From: Halieaceae bacterium
Lineage (GTDB): Bacteria > Pseudomonadota > Gammaproteobacteria > Pseudomonadales > Halieaceae
Direction: 5' to 3'
DNA: 8,100 bases
Assembly: GCA_002705465.1 (NCBI GenBank)
Contig: PAGS01000058.1
Coordinates: forward strand, 3,587 to 11,686
A program made the translations under genes and the position numbers. The notes beneath the pieces were generated by a model, which saw only the letters and a list, made by a program, of their open reading frames with translations, was not told the DNA's origin and made no database searches. This document shows positions 1 through 6,344 of this stretch, one piece after another (positions within the stretch are counted from its first letter, which is position 1; each line of letters opens with the position of its first letter).

Positions 1-2
1 GC

Positions 3-926
3 GCCTTCATCGAACCTCCTGAGGGCGGCCGCAATACCCTGGCAGTGATCGTGATGCACCGCGGCGAGATCGTGGCGGAGCGTTACCAGGCCCCCGTTAC
101 CCTACACACGCCCATGCAGGGCTGGTCCATGAATAAAAGTGTGATGGCCACTTTCATTGGTCAGCAAATTGATCGGGACCGCTTGAGTCTTGATGATTCT
201 GTAGCGGAGGCGCTAAAAACTGCGGGCGCTGAAGCATCCCTCGTCAGCCTGGTGAGCCCCGATCTTACGCTGGGGCACTTACTGTCTATGACCTCGGGCT
301 TTGACTTCGCCGAGCGCTACTTCCCCGGGGATGATGTCACCGACATGCTCTATCGCCAGCCGGGCATGTGGATGTCGGCACCGGCGACCGGACACGCCCG
401 CCCGCCCGGTGAGCAGTTTGCCTATTCCAGCGGCGACATCAATACGGCCTCTCTCATGTGGCAACAGTCTCTCGAGGGGCAGACATACCCGGACTGGATC
501 GACGCCCACCTCGGCAGGCCTTTGGGCATGCGAGAAATGGTGCTGGAGCCTGACGCCAGTGGCATTCAGGTAGGCTCAAGTTACGCCTACCTTACTCCCC
601 GTGACTGGGCGCGCATGGGGCAACTGTGGCTGGATGCCTGGCATGGCCGGAGCCCAATCATTAGCCAAGACTGGCAGCGGCTGGCGGTGACCCCGGGAAC
701 CGCGAACAATGGCGAGATCTTCGGTCTGGGATTTTGGTTAAACACTGGACATCGGGCATTTCCTAGCGCGCCTGAGAGTACCTTTCATGCCGGCGGTAAC
801 TCGGGGCAATTTGTGGCAGTCCTGCCCGAGAGGGAGCTGGTGGTTGTTCGGCTCGGACTCACACTCAATGAGTCTCGAGCCGATATGGATGCTTTGCTCG
901 CTAATGTGCTAGCGGCACTGCCGTAG
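3..926 (+). CDS. Beta-lactamase-family serine hydrolase, 5' end outside window
   Basis: This is the C-terminal part of a penicillin-binding-protein/class C beta-lactamase-like serine hydrolase. The frame is open to the left edge, and the residues before the first in-frame start codons (AFIEPPEGGRNTLAVIVMH) read like the family's usual N-terminal strand, so the true start lies outside the window; the GTG at 45 and ATG at 54 are probably internal. The nucleophile motif SxxK appears as SMNK (Ser codon 126-128). The second motif is the YSSGD form of YxN/YxS (Tyr codon 423-425). The third, KTG-like motif is HAGGNSGQ (His codon 786-788), as in esterase or aminohexanoate-dimer-hydrolase-like members. 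All three catalytic boxes are present, so the enzyme is probably active, but the substrate (ester, amide or peptide) cannot be predicted. It ends with TAG at 924-926 and converges on the next gene. No signal peptide can be judged because the N-terminus is missing. Confidence 0.88.
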   Translation, partial: AFIEPPEGGRNTLAVIVMHRGEIVAERYQAPVTLHTPMQGWSMNKSVMATFIGQQIDRDRLSLDDSVAEALKTAGAEASLVSLVSPDLTLGHLLSMTSGFDFAERYFPGDDVTDMLYRQPGMWMSAPATGHARPPGEQFAYSSGDINTASLMWQQSLEGQTYPDWIDAHLGRPLGMREMVLEPDASGIQVGSSYAYLTPRDWARMGQLWLDAWHGRSPIISQDWQRLAVTPGTANNGEIFGLGFWLNTGHRAFPSAPESTFHAGGNSGQFVAVLPERELVVVRLGLTLNESRADMDALLANVLAALP

Positions 927-1057
927 TCAGAGATAAAGCTCAGCCGGAGACAACAACCGGCGGACGGGCTCGACCAAAATGAACCCGTCACTTATTGGGC
1001 TTAGATCAACGCTTGGGCTGTCTCCACCTGCGGCTTTAATGGTTATCAGTGGATCTA

Positions 1058-1765
1058 TTAGTCGATCTTCTGCATCTTCGGCATCAGACGGTACTCATCA
1101 AACTTTACCCGGTCAGAGGGGATGTAGTGCCGCACGGTGAAGTTGAAGACCCCAGTCTCGTTGCTGATAGGTAGATTGTTCACAGCAGCAGCGCCGCAAC
1201 CCATGCTCACGGTGTAAGTGCCATCCTCGTTGGCAGCGGCAATGTCAGAGCTCATATGGGCGACGTCATCAAACATAAAGCCATTTTCGTCAAAAACGGT
1301 GAAAGACCAAAAAGCACCGTTATCGGGGTCCTCGAAGGTTGCTGAATAGCACTCCTCTGCAGGAAAGTTGGGTGAGCTTTCATACAGATTATCGCGGAGC
1401 TGTGCACCACCCCACCCAAGAGCCGCGCCTACCGTATATTTTTCAAAGTCGTAGAGGCCGCGCGAATCATCCGTAGGCGCCGTAAACATGCCATACACAA
1501 CTTTAGCGCCGTGTGTCGCTACCAGCGCCGGTAACTTTTGACGCAGCGACAGCTCAGCGGCATCGAAGCTCTCACGGTTCACGGGCTCTGCCGAGAATGG
1601 CTGGGCGCTTGCTGCGTTAATCACCATGCCATCCTGAATCGCCTTGGCCTCGGCCTCGCTCAAGGTGCTGTCCAGTCGAACGATCAGATACATGTGTGAA
1701 CCATAGTGCGTCGCGAGTTCAAAGGTGCCGCTGCCGTAAGACATGGGCTGAATCCGGTGATCCAT
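1058..1765 (-). CDS. DUF1254/DUF1214-family protein, apparently missing its N-terminal domain
   Basis: The 235-residue product resembles the C-terminal half of proteins with a DUF1254 domain followed by a DUF1214 domain, a family of unclear biochemical role. Residues 14-46 (FELATHYGSHMYLIVR followed by the AIQDG region) match the end of the DUF1254 domain. Residues 110-215 look like DUF1214, with AALGWGG at 114-120, FWSFTVFD at 152-159, and a late segment where NNLP precedes VFNFTVRHYIP. The usual first 130 or more residues of DUF1254, and any signal peptide, are absent. The frame stays open upstream to a TGA at 1847-1849, but it contains no start codon and is antisense to the next gene's signal peptide. 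The ATG at 1765 has no visible ribosome binding site; a second ATG at 1744 has none either. The coding frame itself is intact to its TAG, so this could be a short functional variant, but a 5'-truncated remnant is more likely. Confidence 0.7.
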   Translation of the reverse strand: MDHRIQPMSYGSGTFELATHYGSHMYLIVRLDSTLSEAEAKAIQDGMVINAASAQPFSAEPVNRESFDAAELSLRQKLPALVATHGAKVVYGMFTAPTDDSRGLYDFEKYTVGAALGWGGAQLRDNLYESSPNFPAEECYSATFEDPDNGAFWSFTVFDENGFMFDDVAHMSSDIAAANEDGTYTVSMGCGAAAVNNLPISNETGVFNFTVRHYIPSDRVKFDEYRLMPKMQKID

Positions 1766-2528
1766 GGTGACCGGCTTTGCCCGGCGCGCGGGGGCTTCCC
1801 TCGGGTTGGCCGTGACACTGTGCGTGATCGCCCCACCAGTGCTGGCTCAGGGTGACTCCGGCTGGTCGAATCAGGGGCTTATCTATCTACTTGTCCCTAC
1901 CCTGGACGGCACCAGCGGTGTCGGCCCCTTCGACACCGATGTCGATTTGAGCGCAGGGGATGTCTTTGACAATCTCGACAGCGCCTTCCTCGGTATGTAT
2001 CGCGGCGAAGGTGAGCGCTGGGGCGTCTTGATCGATGTGGTGTATATGGACCTTAAAGCCGATGGCAGCGGTGATGGGGGTCGTTTTTCGGGAGAAGTTG
2101 AACTCGAGCAGAAGACAGCCATTGTGTCAGCGACCTACCGGCTTTCACCGACCACCCAGCTGATGGCGGGCGCTCTCTTCAACGAGATATTGGGGGGCAT
2201 CTCCATAACGGGTCCCCGTGACGAACCGCGAGGACAAACCATGGGCGAGGATTGGGTCGACCCAATTGTGGGAGTGATGTTCGAGACCCCGATTGGCGCC
2301 GGCAACTGGTCTTTCACAGGCTCTGCGCAGCTTGGTGGCTTTGGCGTCGGATCGGATCTAGTGACCATTCTGACCGGATCTTTTTCCTACCGATTCAACA
2401 ATTGGTCCAGCATTGATATCGGCTACCGCTATCTGGATTTCGATTACGAGGATGGTGACGGCGCCGACCGCTTCAAATTCAATATGAGCGAGCACGGACC
2501 GGCGGTTGGCTGGCGCATTGATTTCTAG
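1764..2528 (+). CDS. Outer-membrane beta-barrel protein of unknown function
   Basis: The 254-residue product starts with a clear Sec signal peptide: a basic n-region containing ARR, a hydrophobic stretch at about 11-23, and likely cleavage after VLA at 26-28. The mature part alternates polar and hydrophobic residues in short strands joined by Gly/Asp-rich turns. It contains DWVDPIVGVMFE (163-174), GGFGVGSD (191-198) and IDIGYRYLDFDYED (217-230). It ends WRIDF, giving the C-terminal aromatic residue expected of a BAM-assembled barrel. This layout fits small barrels of about eight strands in the OmpA-like/porin superfamily; the particular role is not recognisable. The ATG at 1764 gives the best signal peptide. 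GGTGA at 1756-1760 is only three bases upstream of it, and six from the GTG at 1767, which could be the actual start. The start overlaps the start of the divergent gene, so any promoter must lie inside that gene. Confidence 0.82.
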   Translation: MVTGFARRAGASLGLAVTLCVIAPPVLAQGDSGWSNQGLIYLLVPTLDGTSGVGPFDTDVDLSAGDVFDNLDSAFLGMYRGEGERWGVLIDVVYMDLKADGSGDGGRFSGEVELEQKTAIVSATYRLSPTTQLMAGALFNEILGGISITGPRDEPRGQTMGEDWVDPIVGVMFETPIGAGNWSFTGSAQLGGFGVGSDLVTILTGSFSYRFNNWSSIDIGYRYLDFDYEDGDGADRFKFNMSEHGPAVGWRIDF

Positions 2529-2560
2529 CCATATCGGCGGCCGACAAGCTTCTCACAGCA

Positions 2561-2579
2561 ATCGCGCACCGTGAGCGAT
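2561..2579. repeat. Imperfect 19-bp palindrome after the beta-barrel gene
   Basis: ATCGC at 2561-2565 is inverted as GCGAT at 2575-2579, and CAC at 2567-2569 mirrors GTG at 2571-2573, with one G/A mismatch between the arms. It lies 33 bases after the barrel gene's stop codon. No T-tract follows, so it is not a standard intrinsic terminator. It might be an RNA hairpin at the mRNA 3' end, a protein-binding site, or chance. Confidence 0.3.
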
Positions 2580-2714
2580 AGCCCAAACTCACCCGGCCCA
2601 AGTGGCCATGAGACATCACAAACCCTCCTGACGCTCCTCCAGCGGGTCTATAAGCGCCTGCACTGGCCGGTCAAACCGCTTCCGGGCTGACGATGGCTTG
2701 CAACAGCCGCGGCT

Positions 2715-2810
2715 AAAACTTATATCTAATTGTTTTTATTTACTTTTTTAGTAGGCAATTTTAGATATTTCATTTATGTGACTGTTTTGTTACATTTATG
2801 TTTCACAAAG
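2715..2810 (+). promoter_or_regulatory. AT-rich probable promoter region of the small secreted-protein gene
   Basis: This block is conspicuously AT-rich, with repeated T runs, between GC-richer flanks. It lies in the roughly 400-base gene-free stretch 2529-2931, directly upstream of the structured leader of the 2932 gene. Its position makes it the likely promoter. No pair of sigma-70 boxes is convincing: the best I find is TTTACT at 2739-2744 with TAGATA at 2762-2767 and a 17-base spacer, which is a weak match. Transcription starting near 2775 would give a leader of roughly 150 bases. The rest of the gap, 2529-2704, shows no gene. Confidence 0.4.
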
Positions 2811-2839
2811 ATGACAGAAACAAGTCATTTTGATGACAG
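2810..2839 (+). repeat. Direct repeat GATGACAG spaced 22 bp, overlapping an inverted GTCAT/ATGAC
   Basis: GATGACAG occurs at 2810-2817 and again at 2832-2839, start to start 22 bases apart, close to two helical turns. The second copy also forms the right arm of an inverted repeat, GTCAT (2824-2828) with ATGAC (2833-2837). It sits just downstream of the AT-rich block and overlaps the first leader hairpin. It could be a regulator binding site on one face of the helix, but the units are short and chance is possible. Confidence 0.35.
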
Positions 2840-2924
2840 CGCTGCTGTCCACCCAATACCAGCAACCAAACGTTGCATTGGTAAACCGCTGTGAAGCGAC
2901 TGACGCGCCGTGAGGCGCAAGGAG
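2835..2924 (+). promoter_or_regulatory. Structured 5' leader: four consecutive hairpins abutting the ribosome binding site
   Basis: Four simple stem-loops follow one another. (1) GACAGC 2835-2840 pairs with GCTGTC 2844-2849 around a GCT loop. (2) CCAAT 2853-2857 pairs with ATTGG 2877-2881, and GCAAC 2862-2866 with GTTGC 2872-2876, with a four-base bulge at 2858-2861 and loop CAAAC. (3) CGCT 2887-2890 pairs with AGCG 2895-2898 around a GTGA loop. (4) GCGCC 2905-2909 pairs with GGCGC 2914-2918, again around GTGA. The Shine-Dalgarno AAGGAG (2919-2924) begins at the base after stem 4, seven bases before the ATG. GUGA is a GNRA tetraloop. All stems are perfect apart from the bulge. I do not recognise a known riboswitch or leader class. 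It may control translation or mRNA stability, but function is inference. Confidence 0.55.
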
Positions 2925-2931
2925 ACGAAGC

Positions 2932-3312
2932 ATGAAAAACAAGAAAGCACTGCATTCAACTCTGATTGCTGCCGGTACAGCCATGGCAGCCAGCCTTATT
3001 GCCGGCCCGACCATGGCAGAACTCAATCAGGAGTGCCTGTTTACCGGCGAGATCGTTCAAAAACAGGCCGACGCCCCACTGCAAATTCGGTTCACTGGTA
3101 TCGACGACGGTGAAAACGCTCGTTGCCGTGCAAAGCGCCGCGGCGCTCGATCGAGAGTGCAGTTTAAGGCAACTAAAGAAATTCAGGCACTGCCTGAGGG
3201 GTCTCAAGTACTTTACCGGTATCAGGAACTCGTCGATGGAGATTCGGCATGGGAGTTAATATCCACTGAAGCCCCGGAGAACAAGTCCAGGCGGTTGTTC
3301 AGCCCAATTTAG
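2932..3312 (+). CDS. Small secreted protein of unknown family
   Basis: The product is 126 residues long. Residues 1-29 form a Sec signal peptide: KNKK n-region, an Ala/Leu-rich core, and likely cleavage after TMA at 27-29. The mature protein is about 97 residues, periplasmic or secreted, with two cysteines (C35 and C65) that could form one disulphide. A basic patch follows the second cysteine (RCRAKRRGARSR, 64-75), and the tail is also basic. Strand-like segments such as LQIRFTG and VLYRYQEL suggest a small beta-rich fold. No lipobox or transmembrane segment is present after the signal. I do not recognise the family. The start is secure: AAGGAG at 2919-2924 is seven bases upstream, and alternative frames here lack a good ribosome binding site. 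It appears to be monocistronic, preceded by the hairpin-rich leader and followed by a strong terminator. Confidence 0.8.
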   Translation: MKNKKALHSTLIAAGTAMAASLIAGPTMAELNQECLFTGEIVQKQADAPLQIRFTGIDDGENARCRAKRRGARSRVQFKATKEIQALPEGSQVLYRYQELVDGDSAWELISTEAPENKSRRLFSPI

Positions 3313-3343
3313 CCTCCGCCACACGCGCTCACCTCGCGCATAA

Positions 3344-3371
3344 AAAAAGCCCGCTTAAAAGCGGGCTTTTT
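3344..3371. terminator. Bidirectional intrinsic terminator
   Basis: An 11-bp perfect stem, AAAAAGCCCGC (3344-3354) with GCGGGCTTTTT (3361-3371), encloses the loop TTAAAA. A T-run closes it on the + strand, and the A-run at 3342-3348 gives a T-run on the - strand. It lies 31 bases after the small secreted-protein gene and 78 bases past the stop of the convergent lipoprotein gene, so it probably ends both transcripts. The remaining bases to 3449 show nothing else. Confidence 0.92.
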
Positions 3372-3449
3372 GGTTTTCATGCCGTTTAAACAGCAGCCTC
3401 TCGTCCTGAAATCAACTATCCAGAGGATCGGCTACCGTCAAGCGTTCAT

Positions 3450-6296
3450 CTAGTCCAACGATCCGGATACAGTCCAGCCAGCCCACCAAGGGTCAGAGCC
3501 ATCTGGGTTCACCGCTCCCATGAAGGTAGTTGAGTCAAGGTAATCCGGATCAGCCACGGACTGGGACAAAGAGCCGTTGATTTCTGTCCAGTTTTGCGCC
3601 TCGAGACCGCTAGCCTCTGGCGCTTGCGAGGCAAGAATGTCATCCAATGCGGCATCGGTAGCCACGATAGTGCCATTATCCAGAGCGCTCGCCTCGTCGT
3701 TGGCCAGAGTTCCGTGGTTACCAAGACCTTCTGCACAGTCCTGAATCCAGTTGTTGAGCACCAGAGATGTACCAACATTACCTTGAGATCCCTCGCCAGC
3801 CACCTCGACACATTGCGTCAAGGGAGTCGCGTTTCCGTCAGCAACCGTGACCACGGTGTTATGAAAGAACCCACCGGAACTCGCCTTGAAGCGCATGATG
3901 TAGCCTGAATCCTCGTTCTGCTTGTCGGCAATCACCGTGAGATTGGAAACCGTGGGCTTAGACAAAAACTCTGTCGTGCCTTCTGTGTCCATCTCAAAAG
4001 CTTCACCCCCACCGTCTCGCGATTGCTTCACGATGATGTACTGAAGGTTTCCTTGGTATCCCTCATCCCAGTCAACAGAGTCATCTAGGTTATTGGTAAA
4101 TACGCCGTGCTTGACGTTCACCGTACCCCCGTAGAACTCAATGCCATCGTCTGAGTTACCCTCTACTTGCACGTAATCAATCTCTGTGCCACTACCCACA
4201 CCAATCAGCGAGATACCGTTAATTTCATCGCCAGGTGCAAACTCATAGCCACCCTCAGCGACAATCACGTAGTTGAGCACGCCTGAACTATCGTCGTCGT
4301 CATAGCCACCGGCGAACCCTGACTCGCCCTCGGAATCGATGTTGCAAACAGTCCCGCCCACAGGGCACTCATTGTGTGACGCGTAACCGTGGAGAATTAA
4401 ACCGCCCCACTCTCCAGCACCAGAGATACCCTCATCATCCGAGGAAAACACAATCGGGGCAGATCTTGTACCCATCGCCATGATCTTGGAACCCCGCGTG
4501 ATGATCATGTTGGCGAAGGTCCCAGTTTTGCCATAGATATTGACACCTGCGTCTACAGTCAATGTGACATTGCGTACCGAAGAACCGTCGGAGAGATTAC
4601 CGTCCTCGCCCAGCTCGTCATTGCCATTACCCACGGTGACACGGCCTTCCATCAGGTAATCGACGCCACTCACCAATCGAAGATCAGCTGCCACAGTTGG
4701 CGGTAACAAACATAAACCGTCTTCCACCTCAGTCGTGGTGGCGGGGCATTCTGCTTCTGCGACCTCTGGGTTGCCTACCGAACCTTCTACGGTCCAGCCT
4801 GCCCACCACGCGTCGTTAGTGGTAGGGTTCACCGCACCGATAAAACGTGTCGGCTCCAACCAGTTAGTGTCAGCAACGGACTCAGGGTACGCCTCATTCA
4901 CTGCCGACCAGTCGACGGCCTCAGACAAGATTGCTTGCGGGGCGTCCGACGCACCGTTGGCATTAAGGCGCGCCGCAACGGCAAAGATAGTGCCGTTATC
5001 GAGATCTACCTCAGAATTCGAGAGTGTCCCCTGATCTCCTGCACCTGCTGCGCAATCCTGAATCCAGTTGTTGAGAACCAAAGATGATCCAACATTGCCC
5101 TGAGATCCCTCGCCCGCCACTTCGACACACTGCGTAAGCGGGGTTTCATTCCCATCAGCTACTGTGACCACCGTGTTGTGGAAAAAGCCGCCTGAGCTTG
5201 CCTTAAAGCGCATGATGTATTCTGAATCAGGAGCTTGCTTGTCAGCGATAACCGTCAGGTTTGAAACTGTGGGCTTGGACAGGAACAGTGTCGTACCCTC
5301 AGTGTCCATTTCGAAGGCTTCGCCACCACCGCTGCGAGACTGCTTCACGATGATGTACTGCAGGTTGCCCTGATAACCTTCGTCCCAATCGACAGAGTCA
5401 TCGAGGTTGTTGGTAAACACGCCATAGCGCACGTTGACAGCGCCCCCGTAAAACTCTATGCCGTCATCTGAGTTGCCTTCTACTTGGATGTACTCCATCT
5501 CGGTGCCACGACCAACTCCGATAAGAGAGATGCCGTTGATCTCGTCACCCGGCGCAAACTCGTATCCACCCTCGGCGACGACAACATAATTCAGAACGCC
5601 TGAACTGTCGTCATCGTTGTAACCCCCTGCAAAACCCGATTCACCCTCTGAATCGATGTTGCACACGGAGCCTCCCTCTGGACACTCGTTATGGCGTCCA
5701 TAGCCGTGGAGGATCAATCCACCCCACTCGCCTGACCCCTCGATGCCGGCGTCGTCCGAAGACATCACGATGGGCGCATCAGCTGTACCCATGGCCATGA
5801 TTTTAGACCCACGCGTGATCACCAAGTTTGCGAAAGTTCCGGTCCTGCCCTGAAGCTGCACCCCCGCATCGATCGTCAAAGTGACGTTCTGAACCGGCGT
5901 GCCATCGAGCAAATTACCGTCATCGCCTAGCTCACTGTTTCCGTTACCCACCGTGACACGTCCATCCATCAGGTACGTAAAATCATTTGTGAGTGTCAAG
6001 CTCTCTGATATTTGCGACGGCAACTGACATACACCGTCGCGAACCTCTGTAGTCCCAGCGGGACATTCCGCGTCAGGCTCCGTGCCACCACCACCATCAC
6101 CGCCGCCGTCGCCACCACCGTCGCCACCACCGTCGCCACCACCACTGTTGTTCGTCGTGGTGTTGCCACTGTCCGTTTGGCTATTGTCAGTAGTTGGCGC
6201 TTCGATAGTAATCGTCGCGTCATCGCCCTCCGAACAACCACCGAGGCCCAACAAGACCCCGAAGGCTATGAGAGCCAGTGCAAACTGCTTGTTCAT
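3450..6296 (-). CDS. Large outer-membrane lipoprotein with two tandem beta-helix-like domains
   Basis: The 948-residue product begins with a lipoprotein signal: hydrophobic residues 5-18 and lipobox LGGC with Cys21 as the lipidated residue. Ser at +2 favours the outer membrane. Residues 22-51 are Ser/Thr/Asn-rich and 52-71 are (GGGD)n, a flexible tether. Two homologous domains follow, at about 77-507 and 516-947, each ending WWAGWTV plus a few residues. Repeated short strands with Gly/Asn turns (NVTLTIDAGV, GEWGGLILHG, LNYVVVAEGG, VSNLTVIAD) suggest a right-handed parallel beta-helix. Acidic clusters such as NDDDSSG, EGNSDDGIEFYGG and NNLDDSVDWDEG could bind calcium. Each domain has six cysteines. 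AGGGAG (6304-6309) lies seven bases before the ATG. The gene follows a TonB-dependent receptor by 48 bases and is probably co-transcribed, suggesting a surface-exposed partner of that receptor. The ligand is unknown; no catalytic motif is evident. Confidence 0.85.
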   Translation of the reverse strand: MNKQFALALIAFGVLLGLGGCSEGDDATITIEAPTTDNSQTDSGNTTTNNSGGGDGGGDGGGDGGGDGGGGTEPDAECPAGTTEVRDGVCQLPSQISESLTLTNDFTYLMDGRVTVGNGNSELGDDGNLLDGTPVQNVTLTIDAGVQLQGRTGTFANLVITRGSKIMAMGTADAPIVMSSDDAGIEGSGEWGGLILHGYGRHNECPEGGSVCNIDSEGESGFAGGYNDDDSSGVLNYVVVAEGGYEFAPGDEINGISLIGVGRGTEMEYIQVEGNSDDGIEFYGGAVNVRYGVFTNNLDDSVDWDEGYQGNLQYIIVKQSRSGGGEAFEMDTEGTTLFLSKPTVSNLTVIADKQAPDSEYIMRFKASSGGFFHNTVVTVADGNETPLTQCVEVAGEGSQGNVGSSLVLNNWIQDCAAGAGDQGTLSNSEVDLDNGTIFAVAARLNANGASDAPQAILSEAVDWSAVNEAYPESVADTNWLEPTRFIGAVNPTTNDAWWAGWTVEGSVGNPEVAEAECPATTTEVEDGLCLLPPTVAADLRLVSGVDYLMEGRVTVGNGNDELGEDGNLSDGSSVRNVTLTVDAGVNIYGKTGTFANMIITRGSKIMAMGTRSAPIVFSSDDEGISGAGEWGGLILHGYASHNECPVGGTVCNIDSEGESGFAGGYDDDDSSGVLNYVIVAEGGYEFAPGDEINGISLIGVGSGTEIDYVQVEGNSDDGIEFYGGTVNVKHGVFTNNLDDSVDWDEGYQGNLQYIIVKQSRDGGGEAFEMDTEGTTEFLSKPTVSNLTVIADKQNEDSGYIMRFKASSGGFFHNTVVTVADGNATPLTQCVEVAGEGSQGNVGTSLVLNNWIQDCAEGLGNHGTLANDEASALDNGTIVATDAALDDILASQAPEASGLEAQNWTEINGSLSQSVADPDYLDSTTFMGAVNPDGSDPWWAGWTVSGSLD
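3456..4751 (-). repeat. Second copy of the ~430-residue internal domain repeat
   Basis: This encodes residues 516-947 of the lipoprotein, beginning ECPATTTEVEDG and ending near WTVSGSL. It aligns with the first copy at an offset of exactly 439 residues, without gaps, from the first cysteine (517) to the last (854). The offset shifts by one residue in the variable linker before WWAGW. The DNA copies differ at many third codon positions. Confidence 0.88.
4776..6068 (-). repeat. First copy of the ~430-residue internal domain repeat
   Basis: This encodes residues 77-507 of the lipoprotein, beginning ECPAGTTEVRDG and ending WTVEGSV. The stretch from about 185 to 415 is nearly identical to copy two, whereas the segments around 92-105 and 420-490 are much more divergent. 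A short linker (GNPEVAEA) joins the copies. Confidence 0.88.
6084..6143 (-). repeat. 12-bp minisatellite encoding the (GGGD)n tether
   Basis: On the + strand the unit CCACCACCGTCG and close variants repeat about five times, encoding residues 52-71 (GGGD four times, then GGGG). The unit is a multiple of three, so gain or loss of copies would lengthen or shorten the spacer between the lipid anchor and the first domain without shifting the frame. Confidence 0.85.
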
Positions 6297-6303
6297 TGTG
6301 TTA

Positions 6304-6309
6304 CTCCCT
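6304..6309 (-). promoter_or_regulatory. Ribosome binding site of the lipoprotein gene
   Basis: Read on the - strand this is AGGGAG, seven bases before the ATG at 6296. It fixes the start and puts the lipobox Cys at residue 21. The 48-base gap back to the receptor stop shows no terminator with a T-tract, which supports co-transcription. Confidence 0.75.
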
Positions 6310-6344
6310 AGTAGTTTGAGACCCCGGCGGGCCTTTATTGGTGC

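Noticed and set aside
943..961. GCCGG/CCGGC inverted repeat between the two convergent genes, as a terminator
   Set aside because: The stem is only five bases with a nine-base loop and no T-tract follows on either strand. The rest of 927-1057 shows no clear signal.
1764..1850. Twin-arginine export signal in the beta-barrel protein
   Set aside because: Two arginines occur (ARRAGASLG) but the SRRxFLK consensus is absent, and barrel proteins are exported unfolded by Sec.
2705..2714. AGCCGCGGCT palindrome as a terminator of the barrel gene
   Set aside because: A 10-bp uninterrupted palindrome cannot leave a proper loop without losing most of its stem, and it lies 177 bases past the stop with no T-tract directly after it.
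2910..3113. Short + strand frame starting upstream of the small secreted-protein gene
   Set aside because: It overlaps the secreted-protein gene in another frame, its start sits inside the fourth hairpin, and the AAGGAG at 2919-2924 is correctly spaced only for the ATG at 2932.
3594..5373. Several 70-100 residue + strand frames opposite the lipoprotein gene
   Set aside because: They lie wholly inside the strongly supported 948-residue gene, look alike only because of the internal duplication, and have no signal, motif or start context.
3450..6296. CRISPR-like or transposon-like interpretation of the long repeats
   Set aside because: The repeat is a single-frame domain duplication inside one gene with synonymous divergence; there are no spacers, terminal inverted repeats or transposase genes.
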